Positions 44,110 through 53,623 of a stretch of 64,000 bases of DNA are shown one piece after another. Under the pieces are notes generated by a model. That model was given only the letters and a program-made list of their open reading frames with translations, did no database searches and was not told the DNA's origin. The translations under genes were made by a program, and so were the position numbers. Source of the DNA: Cyanobium sp. Tous-M-B4. GTDB taxonomy: Bacteria > Cyanobacteriota > Cyanobacteriia > PCC-6307 > Cyanobiaceae. Within the stretch, counting starts at the first letter, position 1. Each line of letters opens with the position of its first letter. The DNA lies in assembly GCF_024345395.1 (NCBI RefSeq), contig NZ_JAGQBA010000003.1:350130-414129 (forward strand), in the 5' to 3' direction.

Positions 44110-45558
44110 GTGACCCTGCGTCTCACCAACACCCTCACCCGCCGCGTTGAGCCGTTTGAGCCGCTGGTGCCCGGCCAGGTGAGCATCTACTGCTGCGGCG
44201 TAACGGTCTACGACCTCTGCCACCTGGGCCATGCCCGCAGCTACATCGCCTGGGATGTGCTGCGCCGCTACCTGATCTGGTGCGGCAACCAGGTCACCTT
44301 CGTGCAGAACTACACGGACATCGACGACAAGATCCTGGGTCGCGCCGCTGAGGAGGGCAGCTCGATGCAGGCGGTGAGCGAGCGCAACATCGAGGCCTTC
44401 GTGACCGACATGGCCCGGCTAAACATCCTGCCGCCGGATCGCATGCCGCGGGCCACCCAAAGCCTGGACGCCATTCGCAGCCTGATCACCGAGCTGGAAG
44501 CCAAGGGAGCCGCCTACAGCGCCGATGGCGATGTCTATTTCGCCGTGATGAAGCATGCCGGCTACGGCAAGTTGAGTGGCCGCGACCTGGCAGAGCAGCA
44601 GGACAATGCCGCCGGCCGGGTGGCGACTGCAGAGGAGGCCCGCAAGCAACACCCCTTCGACTTCGCCCTCTGGAAGGGCAGTAAACCGGGCGAACCCAGC
44701 TGGGAGTCGCCCTGGGGCCCGGGCCGGCCCGGCTGGCACATCGAGTGCTCGGCGATGGTGCGCGAGGAGCTTGGCGACACGATCGACATACACCTAGGTG
44801 GCGCCGACCTGATCTTTCCCCACCACGAAAACGAAATTGCCCAGTCGGAAGCCGCCACCGGCCACGAGCTAGCCCGCTATTGGCTGCACAACGGCATGGT
44901 CAATGTGGGCGGCCAGAAGATGTCCAAATCCCTGGGCAACTTCACCACCATCCGCGCCCTGCTCGATTCCGGCATCACGCCGATGACATTGCGCCTGTTC
45001 ACCCTCCAGGCCCATTATCGCAAGCCGCTCGACTTCAGCGCCGAAGCCCTCGAGGCCGCCGCCACCGGCTGGAAGGGCCTCAACGCGGCCCTGGGCCTGG
45101 CAAGCACACTGACGCTTGGCTCCGACCCTGCCTGCCCCCCGGCTCTTGCCGCATATCGCCAGCGCTTCGCCGCCGCCATGGACGACGACCTCAACACCGC
45201 CGCCGCCCTGGCGGTGCTGTTCGAGCTGGCCAAGCCCCTGCGCGCCCTCGCCAATCGGCTGGAGCGCGGTGATACCAGCGCGGCCGCTGAGGCCCGGGCG
45301 CCAGAGCTGGTGGATCAGGGGCAGCTGCTGCTGGAGCTGGCCGGAGTGCTCGGCCTCCAGAGCGAAACCGAGGCCAAAACCAGCAGCACCAGCTCCGGCC
45401 CCAGCGACGCCGAGATCCAAGTCCAAATCGCACAGCGTCAGGCCGCAAAGGCCTCCCGCGACTTCGCCACGGCCGACGGCATCCGCGATGGCCTGAGGGC
45501 CCAGGGCATCGAGCTGATCGACAGGCCTGGCGGCAGCACCGAATGGCTGCGGGGCTGA
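44110..45558 (+). CDS. cysS: Cysteinyl-tRNA synthetase
   Basis: This 482-aa class I synthetase charges tRNA-Cys. The zinc-site block [10 protein letters not shown] (near residue 18) and HIGH-like HLGHARSYI are followed by [12 protein letters not shown] near 271. The DALR-type helices fill the C-terminus. I chose the GTG at 44110 ([12 protein letters not shown]), the usual family N-terminus, although the frame is open to a GTG at 44068. It converges on a small gene, with a 12-bp palindrome (CCCTCTAGAGGG) between them. Confidence 0.97.
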   Translation: MTLRLTNTLTRRVEPFEPLVPGQVSIYCCGVTVYDLCHLGHARSYIAWDVLRRYLIWCGNQVTFVQNYTDIDDKILGRAAEEGSSMQAVSERNIEAFVTDMARLNILPPDRMPRATQSLDAIRSLITELEAKGAAYSADGDVYFAVMKHAGYGKLSGRDLAEQQDNAAGRVATAEEARKQHPFDFALWKGSKPGEPSWESPWGPGRPGWHIECSAMVREELGDTIDIHLGGADLIFPHHENEIAQSEAATGHELARYWLHNGMVNVGGQKMSKSLGNFTTIRALLDSGITPMTLRLFTLQAHYRKPLDFSAEALEAAATGWKGLNAALGLASTLTLGSDPACPPALAAYRQRFAAAMDDDLNTAAALAVLFELAKPLRALANRLERGDTSAAAEARAPELVDQGQLLLELAGVLGLQSETEAKTSSTSSGPSDAEIQVQIAQRQAAKASRDFATADGIRDGLRAQGIELIDRPGGSTEWLRG

Positions 45559-45586
45559 GTATCCCTCTAGAGGGCAAGCTCCCACT

Positions 45587-45811
45587 TCAGTCCTCGCTTG
45601 GCTCGGGTGCCTGCCGGCCTTGCATCATCCGCTCGATCTTGCGAATCCGCTCCAGGGTGGTGGTCCACACCTCTTTTTGAAAGCCCGGCTCACAGCCATC
45701 CACTAGGGCCTGCAGATCCTCCTGCCGCTCGAAGGCATCCCAGAGCTGGCGCTCCAGCTTGGCCCGGTCGATGAAGTTCCAGCGCTGCAGCCACACGGGC
45801 AGTGCCGCCAT
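45587..45811 (-). CDS. Conserved hypothetical protein (74 aa)
   Basis: This small helical, charged protein contains WNFIDRAKLERQLWDAFERQEDLQALVDG, a likely amphipathic helix pair, and ends in an acidic tail. I do not recognise a function. It is 19 bases downstream of the RluA-type gene on the same strand and probably co-transcribed. Confidence 0.6.
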   Translation of the reverse strand: MAALPVWLQRWNFIDRAKLERQLWDAFERQEDLQALVDGCEPGFQKEVWTTTLERIRKIERMMQGRQAPEPSED

Positions 45812-45830
45812 GGGAAGAGTTCAACTGGGC

Positions 45831-46511
45831 TCAGTTAAGGGGATCCACCCCCACATGCCCATCTGCAAAGCAACGGCTGCGCAGGTGCAGCGGCTTGCCC
45901 GTGGCCGGATGCAGCAGCTGCAGTCCGGCGGCATGGAGCTGCAGCCGCGGCGCCGGGATGGGGTCGCCGTAGAGGGTGTCGCCGTAGAGGGGGTCGCCCA
46001 GCACCGGATGGCCCAGGGCCGCCAGGTGCACCCGCAACTGGTGAGAGCGGCCGGTGCGAGGTTGCAGCAACAGCAAACTCGAGCCCTCGAAGCGCCGCAG
46101 CACTCGCCAGCGGGTGAAAGCCGACTTGCCACCGCACTCCAGCGGCACCACCCCATAGCGGGGCGGCCGAGTGGCGATCCGGGCTAGCGGCTGGTCGATA
46201 ATCCCGCCCTGATCCGCAGGCAGCCCCTGCACCATGGCCAGGTAGGTCTTGCGCACCCGCCGCTCGGCAAAAGCGGCACTTAAGGACCGATGGGTGGTGG
46301 CATCTCTGGCCAGCAGGATCAGCCCCGAGGTATCGCGATCGAGGCGGTGCACCAGCCTTACCTCCGGCCAGCGCTCCTGGGCCCTACTGATCAGGGAATC
46401 GGCCAGCTCGGGCCCAAGCCCCGGCTGGCTAAGCAGGCCCGAGGGCTTCACCAGGGCCAGCAGCCAGGGATCGGCATAGAGCACACAACAGCCGGGATCA
46501 CTGCGGGGCAT
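45831..46511 (-). CDS. RluA-family pseudouridine synthase
   Basis: The 226-aa protein converts uridine to pseudouridine in rRNA or tRNA. The catalytic block is VHRLDRDTSGLILLARD near residue 55, whose Asp is the nucleophile. RTGRSHQLRVHLAALGHPVLGD follows near 152. It lacks an S4 domain, as in the RluA and TruC-like short forms. A 15-bp tandem duplication just after the GDPLYGD block has added five residues relative to the usual consensus. The exact target base cannot be read from the sequence. Confidence 0.88.
   Translation of the reverse strand: MPRSDPGCCVLYADPWLLALVKPSGLLSQPGLGPELADSLISRAQERWPEVRLVHRLDRDTSGLILLARDATTHRSLSAAFAERRVRKTYLAMVQGLPADQGGIIDQPLARIATRPPRYGVVPLECGGKSAFTRWRVLRRFEGSSLLLLQPRTGRSHQLRVHLAALGHPVLGDPLYGDTLYGDPIPAPRLQLHAAGLQLLHPATGKPLHLRSRCFADGHVGVDPLN
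45963..45998. repeat. 15-bp tandem duplication in the pseudouridine synthase gene
   Basis: Two adjacent 15-bp units (45963-45977 and 45978-45992) differ by one base, with a partial third copy after them. They encode a duplicated Tyr-Gly-Asp motif in a surface loop. A slippage event is the simplest explanation. Confidence 0.75.
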
Positions 46512-46555
46512 CCTGCAGGGTCAATGGGAGACTTGCTACCACCTGATTTGCCGCC

Positions 46556-47806
46556 GTGAAAGCCCTCTCCGTGCTCGGCTCCACCGGCTCGATCGGCACC
46601 CAAACCCTCGAACTGGTCGAGGAGTTCCCGGACCGCTTCCGGGTGGTGGCCCTCACGGCCGGCAACAACCTCGATCTATTGGTGAGCCAGATCCAGCGCC
46701 ATGCACCGGAGGTGGTGGCCCTGGCCAATGCCGAGCGCGTCAGCGAGCTGGGCGAGCGGCTGCAGGCCCTGGAGCCCGCCGCCAGGCCCGCCCGGATGCC
46801 TGAGCTGCTGGGGGGCTCTGAGGGCCTCTGCGCCGCCGCCGCCTGGTCCACGGCCGACCTGGTGGTGACCGGGATCGTGGGCTGCGCTGGCCTACTGCCC
46901 ACCCTGGCCGCCATCCGCGCCGGCAAGGATCTGGCCCTGGCCAATAAGGAAACCCTGATCGCCGCTGGGCCCGTGGTGCTGCCGGAGCTGGAGAAAAGCG
47001 GCTCGCGCCTACTGCCGGCTGATTCCGAGCACTCGGCGATCTTCCAGTGCCTGCAGGGCACTCCCTACGCCGAGACGGCCCGCCTCTCCACCGGCAGCCC
47101 CACCCCGGGCCTGCGCCGCATCCAGCTCACCGCCAGCGGCGGCGCCTTCCGCGACTGGCCGGCGGCAGACCTCCACAAGGCCACCGTGGCCGATGCCACC
47201 AGCCATCCCAACTGGAGCATGGGCCGCAAAATCACCGTGGATTCGGCCTCCTTAATGAACAAGGGCCTGGAGGTGATCGAGGCCCACTACCTGTTTGGTC
47301 TCGACTACGACCACATCGAGATCGTCATCCACCCCCAATCGATCATCCATTCGATGGTGGAGCTGGCCGATTCCTCGGTGCTGGCCCAGCTCGGCTGGCC
47401 TGATATGAAGTTGCCCATTCTTTATTGCCTCAGCTGGCCCGAGCGCCTGAGCACCCCCTGGCGCCGGCTCGATCTCACCGAGGTTGGGCAGCTCAGCTTC
47501 CGCGCCCCCGACCCGGCCAAATACCCCTGCATGCAGCTGGCCTACGCGGCAGGCCGCGCCGGCGGCACGATGCCAGCGGTAATGAACGCGGCCAACGAAC
47601 AGGCTGTGGCCCTCTTCCTTGAGGAAAGGGTCCACTTCCTCGATATCCCGACATTGATCGACGGGGTGTGTGATCGCCACCAAGTCGACCTCATGGCCAA
47701 TCCCTCCCTAGACGACGTGCTGGCCGTAGACGCTTGGGCCCGTCAGGCGGTGCAGGAGGCTGCAGCCCGGCTCAAAGCCAAGGCGCCAGCTGCGCTGCCG
47801 GCGTGA
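46556..47806 (+). CDS. dxr: 1-deoxy-D-xylulose 5-phosphate reductoisomerase
   Basis: This 416-aa NADPH enzyme makes MEP, the committed step of plastid-type isoprenoid synthesis. The nucleotide loop is [13 protein letters not shown] at the start, [10 protein letters not shown] near 133, the metal/substrate site [10 protein letters not shown] near 160, a [17 protein letters not shown] block near 223 and the flexible-loop [11 protein letters not shown] near 259. The start is a GTG at 46556. The stop overlaps the next gene as GTGA, suggesting an operon with the ferredoxin-like gene. Confidence 0.97.
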   Translation: MKALSVLGSTGSIGTQTLELVEEFPDRFRVVALTAGNNLDLLVSQIQRHAPEVVALANAERVSELGERLQALEPAARPARMPELLGGSEGLCAAAAWSTADLVVTGIVGCAGLLPTLAAIRAGKDLALANKETLIAAGPVVLPELEKSGSRLLPADSEHSAIFQCLQGTPYAETARLSTGSPTPGLRRIQLTASGGAFRDWPAADLHKATVADATSHPNWSMGRKITVDSASLMNKGLEVIEAHYLFGLDYDHIEIVIHPQSIIHSMVELADSSVLAQLGWPDMKLPILYCLSWPERLSTPWRRLDLTEVGQLSFRAPDPAKYPCMQLAYAAGRAGGTMPAVMNAANEQAVALFLEERVHFLDIPTLIDGVCDRHQVDLMANPSLDDVLAVDAWARQAVQEAAARLKAKAPAALPA

Positions 47807-48150
47807 TCTCGCACCACCTACTGCTCTGCGCCACTCCCAGCAAAGCGCTCTGCTGCCCCGATCCCGCCATAGGCGCCGCCAGCTGGGACGCGCTAAAGCG
47901 CCTGGTGCGCGAGCTGGGCCTGGAGGATCCGGCCCGGCCCGAGGGGATCGTGCTGCGCACCAAGGCCGACTGCCTGCGACTCTGCGCCGGGGGGCCGATC
48001 CTGCTGATCTGGCCGGAAGGCACCGTTTACGGCGGCGTCGGCCCGGAGCGGATCGAGCTAATCCTGCGGGAACACGTGATCGGCGGCCAACCCATCCATC
48101 CTTGGATAGTAAGACAGTATGAGCGGCTAGATCGACTATCAGCGGGATAA
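47803..48150 (+). CDS. Thioredoxin-like [2Fe-2S] ferredoxin
   Basis: The 115-aa protein has the cysteine pattern of the thioredoxin-like 2Fe-2S family: Cys near the N-terminus ([13 protein letters not shown]) and [18 protein letters not shown] in the second half, with [14 protein letters not shown] at the end. The GTG at 47803 overlaps the dxr stop, which excludes the longer upstream start. It may carry electrons to the iron-sulfur steps of the MEP pathway, but that is inference from its neighbour. Confidence 0.83.
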   Translation: MISHHLLLCATPSKALCCPDPAIGAASWDALKRLVRELGLEDPARPEGIVLRTKADCLRLCAGGPILLIWPEGTVYGGVGPERIELILREHVIGGQPIHPWIVRQYERLDRLSAG

Positions 48151-48206
48151 TTCGCTCTCACTTGACGTGCCACAATCGCAGAAACCATGAAGGAAAGAGC
48201 GGCCCA

Positions 48207-49325
48207 ATGATGCTGCAACCATTAGTGGACATCCAGGCAGATCATCTCTCACTCTTTGGCCAATCCAGGGTGATCAGGCCAGAACCCTTGGTGATAGAAG
48301 AGAATACAACAGTTCTACCTCGAGTAACAATTCGTGGCCAAAATAATTGGGCACTTGGCCACAGCCAAGGCATTTTTGATGCCAACGGTGACCATATCGA
48401 AGCTCTCAACGACATACGCGAGGAGAGGCGCATGTTTTATCCCGCTGCCAGACTCGAACATGCAGCTGGACTCAACGAAAACAATTGCAAAAAAATAAAA
48501 TTCATGCTTTATGGCGGCACTCTTTACGAGCACTTCGGAGACATGCTCGTTGACACCAATCGCGCTTATCAGCTAATGCGCCTATTTCGCCATAGCAGTG
48601 AGCCCATCTGGTTTCACTACGCCGTCTCCCGCGGCGTTCTCAGATCCATCGAAACCGTACGAGTCAACTACCTGAAGGAATGGCTTGAATGCCTTGGCCT
48701 TGCCGATCGATTTCGCCTCATCCGGCGACCCATGCGCCCCAAGCAACTGGTTTCCTGCCCACAGATCTATCGCGACCTGCGCTTCATCAGCACCGACTAT
48801 CCTTCAGCAGCAAGGGCCGCGCTAGATCCAAAGCTCAAACGCCGGATCAGAAACGTTAAGCGCCAGGGGAAAAGAATCGCATACCTCTCTCGACACAAAC
48901 TCAGCAATGGCACAACAAAGTTCCTTCAAGAATCAGAAGTTGTTGAAAGAATTAAGCAAATTCCAGAGGTTGACATAATTTGTCCCGAAGAGCTTAGCTT
49001 TGAGGCAAAGCTCTCACTCTGGAGAAGCCACGTCTACATCGTAGGTTTTCCTCAAGGCTGCATGATGCTCAAGCCATTCGTCCCGCATCAAGATCCCAGC
49101 GAGATCGCCCAACAGATTTTCCTATTAGCCGGTCGAAAAAGCTTCCCAAGCACGTGGCTAAACATAGAAAAAGCTTGCCATTTCAACGACCTCTATCTAG
49201 ATTGCCATGGGACAGACGAAATCACTCTAAATGGTCAATCATGCGATCAATTCACCCGCACCAATAGCATTAATGTCGACACAATCGTAGGCGCCCTTAG
49301 AGACTTAGCCGCATCGCTGCAATAG
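48207..49325 (+). CDS. GT61-like (DUF563) glycosyltransferase
   Basis: The 372-aa protein resembles the GT61 family of Golgi-type and bacterial glycosyltransferases. GTLYEHFGDMLVDTNRAYQLM is the N-terminal family block, and WRSHVYIVGFPQGCMMLKPFVPHQDP is the expected region before the C-terminal loop. It has no signal peptide. Base composition is clearly more AT-rich than in dxr or pntB (A runs, AAAAAATAAAA), which suggests recent acquisition. The 3' end overlaps the convergent YheT gene by 21 bases. It may act in surface glycan synthesis, but it lies outside the main glycosylation island. Confidence 0.68.
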   Translation: MMLQPLVDIQADHLSLFGQSRVIRPEPLVIEENTTVLPRVTIRGQNNWALGHSQGIFDANGDHIEALNDIREERRMFYPAARLEHAAGLNENNCKKIKFMLYGGTLYEHFGDMLVDTNRAYQLMRLFRHSSEPIWFHYAVSRGVLRSIETVRVNYLKEWLECLGLADRFRLIRRPMRPKQLVSCPQIYRDLRFISTDYPSAARAALDPKLKRRIRNVKRQGKRIAYLSRHKLSNGTTKFLQESEVVERIKQIPEVDIICPEELSFEAKLSLWRSHVYIVGFPQGCMMLKPFVPHQDPSEIAQQIFLLAGRKSFPSTWLNIEKACHFNDLYLDCHGTDEITLNGQSCDQFTRTNSINVDTIVGALRDLAASLQ

Positions 49326-50342
49326 CCACTCCACTACTCGGCTATCAGCCCAGCTACTGGAAGGATTGAGCTGACTATCGGCCACAGCGTGAAAACCATT
49401 GTGACCTCCCTGCTGAGGCAGACAAAATTCGGCATCCAGTGGTAATTGGGCAGATGCCAATCCCAAGGCCGAATCTGCCGGCACCCAGGGATCATCAAGG
49501 GCCTGCACAAAAAAAGCAGGCGGCAAAGGCGCCCCGTTTAGCATTGCCTGCAGCGGCGACGCATCACGGTAATAACAATCCACATTCTTGTAGCCCCAAC
49601 GAGGCGCCGTGATGACTGCATCGAAATCTCTTATCGTGCGAATCTTATCAACATTAGCCCAAACAATACTCGTGTTCATTAATTCCTGAGCTTGGCAATC
49701 TGATCTGAATTGAGGGTCTGCCTTTGTCTGGTTTATCAATGAGCGCATTATGTGACGCTGGTAGAAGGAATTGCGGGGCCTAGAAATCTGATGCGAGCAG
49801 GAGTCAAGATCCAAGGGACTACTCACGCAGGCAAGGGCATCGAGACCATCCGGCCGCTCCAGCAGGGCATTGAGCAGAACTGTGCCTCCTAGGGAAAGTC
49901 CCACCCCAAACAGGGGCAGGGCCCTTGCACGTTCCCTGGCTGCTACCAGCACAGGCAAAATGTCGCGATTACAGGCAGCCGCATAGGTACCAGAAGCAAG
50001 CTTTCGGCCCGCGCCGGCCCCGCGCAGATTTAATCGCCAAACCCCAAAGCCCCAGTGCAAAAACAAGCCGGCAAGTCGACGCACACCCGGACGCTCGCTG
50101 CTGCCAGCAAGTCCATGCACCAGAAGGACCCAGGCAACGGGATGGTGCCGCTTTGGTAGATCCTGACTAACAAGCAAAGAGGCTCCATCAGGTAAGCGGA
50201 TCCGAAGATCTTCTCTAGGAATGGCACCTAATTGCTGAGGCAGCCTGGGCGGCCTCAGGGTGTCTCGCAGTGTCTGGAGATCGGGGCCGATCCAGGGCCA
50301 GCGTTGCTTAAAAACAGATGGTGTAAGAGCTGGCTGCTTCAG
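49305..50342 (-). CDS. YheT-type alpha/beta hydrolase, apparent CTG start
   Basis: The approximately 345-aa protein is of the YheT/COG0429 group. Motifs are WVLLVHGLAGSSERPG, a GVGLSLGGTVLLNALLE nucleophile elbow (Ser in GLSLGG) and the QALDDPWVPAD acid block. In the AT-rich mid-region the family pattern is kept. The conserved N-terminus (WPWIGPDLQTL and IRLPDGASLL) lies upstream of the TTG at 50177, and no ATG, GTG or TTG occurs between that point and the upstream in-frame stop. The CTG at 50342 overlaps the pntB stop as CTGA, has AAGGTG 5 bases before it, and is my proposed start. Confidence 0.75.
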   Translation of the reverse strand: MKQPALTPSVFKQRWPWIGPDLQTLRDTLRPPRLPQQLGAIPREDLRIRLPDGASLLVSQDLPKRHHPVAWVLLVHGLAGSSERPGVRRLAGLFLHWGFGVWRLNLRGAGAGRKLASGTYAAACNRDILPVLVAARERARALPLFGVGLSLGGTVLLNALLERPDGLDALACVSSPLDLDSCSHQISRPRNSFYQRHIMRSLINQTKADPQFRSDCQAQELMNTSIVWANVDKIRTIRDFDAVITAPRWGYKNVDCYYRDASPLQAMLNGAPLPPAFFVQALDDPWVPADSALGLASAQLPLDAEFCLPQQGGHNGFHAVADSQLNPSSSWADSRVVEWLLQRCG

Positions 50343-51766
50343 GCGGCCACCTTCTTACCCACACCCATGCTGCGCAGCTCGGTGAGCAGGCCGTTGAGCA
50401 CGGCCTTGGCATCACCAAAAACCATGGCGGTCTGGGGCAGCTCAAAGAGGGCGTTTTTAATGCCCGCATAGCCGGCGCCAAGACTGCGCTTGACTACAAA
50501 AACCTGGCGGGCTTGATCCACCTCAAGCACAGGCATGCCATACAAAGGGCTGGTGGAATCGGACTTGGCGTCAGGGTTAACCACGTCGTTGGCTCCCAGC
50601 ACAATCACCACATCGGTGCGTGGGAACTCAGGGTTGACCGTGTCCATCTCCAGGAGTTGCTCGTAGGGCACATCGGCCTCTGCCAGCAGCACATTCATGT
50701 GACCAGGCATACGCCCAGCCACCGGGTGGATCGCATATGTCACCTCGACGCCGTGGTTTTCCAGCAACTTGGAGAGTTCGCGCAGGGCGTGCTGAGCCTG
50801 GGCCACTGCCAGGCCATAGCCGGGCACAAACACAACGCGCTCAGCGGCCTCCAGAGCAAGAGCGCATTCCTCAGCGCTGCAGCTGGTGATGCGGGTGTAG
50901 CCGGCCTCATCGCCGCCACCGCCCACCGGTGCCGCCCCACCAAGGGCGCCTCCAAACAGCACGCTCACCAAGGAGCGATTCATGGCGGTGCACATCACCT
51001 GGGTGAGGATCAGGCCCGCTGCACCGACCATGGCGCCGGCCACAATTAGAAGTTGGCTGCCAACGACAAAACCAGCGGCAGCTGCGGCCACGCCAGAATA
51101 GGAGTTGAGCAGCGAAATCACCACAGGCATATCGGCACCGCCAATCGGCAGGGTGACGCCGATACCAAGCAGGGAAGAAGCCACCACCAGCAGCCAAAGA
51201 GGGGCTCCCGCCATATCGCCAGGCAAGGCAATCGCACCAACCAGGCAGGCCACCGCCAAGGCGATGTTGACGGCATGCCGAAGGGAGCTCTGAGTCCAGC
51301 TTGGGGTATCAATCCAGCCCTGCAACTTGCCCATCGCCACGATCGAGCCGCTGAAGGTGATCGCGCCAACGAACACCGAAATCACGATCGAGATCTGCTC
51401 CACAAGGCCGGAGGAGCCCTCCCCGGGGCTAAACAAAGCCACCCCAAGAGCCACCAGTAACGACGCCATACCGCCGCAGCCGTTGAAAAGGGCCACGGTT
51501 TCAGGCATGGCAGTCATCGGCACCCGCTGGGCCGTAATCAGGCCGAGCACGCCGCCCAGGCCAGTACCGATAGCTACCCAAAGCCAGGCTTGGGGGGAGA
51601 GGGGTTGCTGAATTAGCAGGCCGAGCACGGCCAGGCCCATGGCCAGGGCCGCCAGACCATTGGCGGAGCGAGCGGTGCTCACTTTGGAAAGGCCCTTGAT
51701 ACCGAGGGCCAGCAACAGCACGGCACCCAGATCGATCAGGGCGGGCAAAAGATCAAGTCCAGCCAT
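50339..51766 (-). CDS. pntB: NAD(P) transhydrogenase subunit beta
   Basis: This 475-aa subunit holds the NADP(H)-binding domain III and part of the membrane proton channel. Eight or more helices fill the first 280 residues. The dIII block near the C-terminus has VVFVPGYGLAVAQAQHALREL, then YAIHPVAGRMPGHMNVLLAE and VVIVLGANDVVNPDAK. Its start overlaps pntA2 stop by one base (TGATG). It forms the operon pntA1-A2-B for proton-motive NADPH production. Confidence 0.97.
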   Translation of the reverse strand: MAGLDLLPALIDLGAVLLLALGIKGLSKVSTARSANGLAALAMGLAVLGLLIQQPLSPQAWLWVAIGTGLGGVLGLITAQRVPMTAMPETVALFNGCGGMASLLVALGVALFSPGEGSSGLVEQISIVISVFVGAITFSGSIVAMGKLQGWIDTPSWTQSSLRHAVNIALAVACLVGAIALPGDMAGAPLWLLVVASSLLGIGVTLPIGGADMPVVISLLNSYSGVAAAAAGFVVGSQLLIVAGAMVGAAGLILTQVMCTAMNRSLVSVLFGGALGGAAPVGGGGDEAGYTRITSCSAEECALALEAAERVVFVPGYGLAVAQAQHALRELSKLLENHGVEVTYAIHPVAGRMPGHMNVLLAEADVPYEQLLEMDTVNPEFPRTDVVIVLGANDVVNPDAKSDSTSPLYGMPVLEVDQARQVFVVKRSLGAGYAGIKNALFELPQTAMVFGDAKAVLNGLLTELRSMGVGKKVAA

Positions 51767-52071
51767 CAGCGGGTCCCTCCGGTGCGGGGTGATTTGCGCG
51801 AAAACATGGCGAGCATGCGGTCGGTGACCAGGAAGCCGCCAACGACGTTGAACAGGGCAAAGCCCAGGGAAAGCGAGCCGAGCACCAGCAGGGGCAACTG
51901 GTCATTGGCCTGGGCGATCAGGGTGAGCGAAGCCAGCACGGTGATGCCGCTGATCGCATTGGCACCACTCATCAGCGGGGTGTGCAGGGTGGGAGGCACC
52001 TTGCCGATCAATTCGAGTCCCAACAGGCTGCCCAGCAGGAGCACCCAGAGGGCTTGGGTCAAGGCACTCAT
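51766..52071 (-). CDS. pntA2: NAD(P) transhydrogenase subunit alpha, membrane part
   Basis: The 101-aa protein has three membrane helices and the conserved block TPLMSGANAISGITVLAS. It supplies the N-terminal part of the transhydrogenase proton channel. It is a separate gene here, as is usual in cyanobacteria. Start and stop each overlap the neighbours by one base (TGATG). Confidence 0.95.
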   Translation of the reverse strand: MSALTQALWVLLLGSLLGLELIGKVPPTLHTPLMSGANAISGITVLASLTLIAQANDQLPLLVLGSLSLGFALFNVVGGFLVTDRMLAMFSRKSPRTGGTR

Positions 52072-53204
52072 CAGTTAGCTCCGGAAACGAGGTCAGGAAA
52101 ACGGCAGGAACCGTCGTGAGTGAACAGGCAGCCGGCCACGATCGGGTCCTCCTGATCGAGCTGGAAACCCTCATCGCCCAGCACGTGCTCCACTAGGGCC
52201 GCCAGGTTGCGGGCGTAGAGGGCGCTGGCGTGGTTGGCAACGGAGCTGGGCAGGCCATCGCCACCAATCAGCCGCACGCCGTGGCGCTCCACGGTTTGAC
52301 CGCAGACCGTGCCGGCGCAATTGCCGCCCTGGGCCACGGCCAAATCCACAACTACTGAGCCGGGGCGCATGCCCGCCAGCATCTCGTCGGAGATCAGCAG
52401 GGGCGCTCGCCGGCCCGGCACCTGGGCGGTGCAGATCACCATGTCGGCCAGGGCCAGCTGATCGGCCAATTGCTGGCGCTGGGCAGCCAGGAAGGCTTCG
52501 CTAGCCGCCTTGGCGTAGCCGCCGGCTTCGGCGGGGCGCTCCTCCTGCTCGGGTGGAGAAAGGAACCTCCCCCCCAGCGATTCGACCTGCTCCTTCGCCG
52601 CAGGCCGCACATCACTCACGTAAACCACCGCGCCAAGACGCCGGGCCGTTGCCAAAGCCTGCAGCCCAGCCACCCCTGCGCCCAGGATCAGGGCCCGCGC
52701 CGGCTGAATTGTGCCCGCTGCTGTCATCAACATCGGCACGTAGCGATCTAGGGCTGCAGACGCCAGCAGCACCGCCTTGTAACCGGCGATGTTGGCCTGA
52801 GACGAAAGCACATCCATGCTCTGGGCCCGGCTGATCCGGGGCAGCAGCTCCAAGGCCAAGGCCGACACCCGCCGGGCCTGAAGCTGCTCCACTAGGGAGT
52901 TGGCGCCATAAGGGGCGAGCAGACCCGCCAGCAGGGCTCCAGGCCGCAGCTGATCCAGCACCTCGGCAGCTGGTGGATTGACGCAAAGCACCGCATCGAC
53001 GCCAGCGCCGAGCTCGGGGCCTGGGGCAACAAGGCGGGCCCCAGCCGCTTCAAATTCATGGTCGGCATAGCCAGCCGCCAAGCCAGCGCTTTGCTCAACC
53101 TGCAGCGTCAGCCCTCGGGCCAGCAGCCGGCGAACGGTTTCAGGAGTTGCAGCAACGCGACACTCCCCCGGGGTGCGTTCCCGCAGGATCAGTACTTCAG
53201 CCAA
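52071..53204 (-). CDS. pntA1: NAD(P) transhydrogenase subunit alpha, NAD-binding part
   Basis: The 377-aa protein is domain I of transhydrogenase and binds NAD(H). LILRERTPGECRVAATPETV is the start region, and RALILGAGVAGLQALATARRLGA near 168 is the dinucleotide loop, followed by a VYVSDVRPAAKEQ segment. The TTG at 53204 fits the family N-terminus; an earlier start at 53291 would add 29 unrelated residues. It leads the pnt operon. Confidence 0.95.
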   Translation of the reverse strand: MAEVLILRERTPGECRVAATPETVRRLLARGLTLQVEQSAGLAAGYADHEFEAAGARLVAPGPELGAGVDAVLCVNPPAAEVLDQLRPGALLAGLLAPYGANSLVEQLQARRVSALALELLPRISRAQSMDVLSSQANIAGYKAVLLASAALDRYVPMLMTAAGTIQPARALILGAGVAGLQALATARRLGAVVYVSDVRPAAKEQVESLGGRFLSPPEQEERPAEAGGYAKAASEAFLAAQRQQLADQLALADMVICTAQVPGRRAPLLISDEMLAGMRPGSVVVDLAVAQGGNCAGTVCGQTVERHGVRLIGGDGLPSSVANHASALYARNLAALVEHVLGDEGFQLDQEDPIVAGCLFTHDGSCRFPDLVSGAN

Positions 53205-53307
53205 GAGGGTTCCCGGAGGCCATCTGTCTATTAGGGGGTGTCTCCCCTCGCCTGAGCAACACAACTGCGGCAAATGTGCGCAGTTGCCCATCCAAGCCAG
53301 GTGGAGC

Positions 53308-53496
53308 TCAAAACAGGGGAAGCAACTCCTGCTCCACGCAGCTGGCTTGCGGCAGGGCGCCCTGGTGACGCAGCTGGCGCGCCCGCAGGATCATCGGATC
53401 GATGTCGCATTCAAGGGCCCAGCAGCGCTTTAGATGCCAAAGCTGCAAGGCGGGCGCCCAGGCCCAGGCATCCGGATCGGAGCAGAAGTTCGCCAT
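53308..53496 (-). CDS. Small hypothetical protein (62 aa)
   Basis: The protein starts MANFCSDPDAWAWAPALQLWHLKRCW and is rich in Trp and Cys (CSDP, KRCW, LECD, ASCVEQ). The tail is LRHQGALPQASCVEQELLPLF. The ORF is open further upstream to 53571, but the ATG at 53496 gives the more plausible protein. I do not recognise it. It lies between pntA1 and the divergent helicase. Confidence 0.5.
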   Translation of the reverse strand: MANFCSDPDAWAWAPALQLWHLKRCWALECDIDPMILRARQLRHQGALPQASCVEQELLPLF

Positions 53497-53623
53497 AGGG
53501 AAAACAGCAGGGGACCCGGGGGTTGAACTGAAACTAGGCACGCTGCGCCATAAGCCCATAGGCCAGATCACCCATTTGCTGCCGGCCTACTGACGCCTGG
53601 GCACCCCTGGCCACAATGGCGTG

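Noticed and set aside
45563..45574. Palindrome CCCTCTAGAGGG between cysS and the convergent small gene
   Set aside because: Short, with no loop or T run, so I do not call it a terminator.
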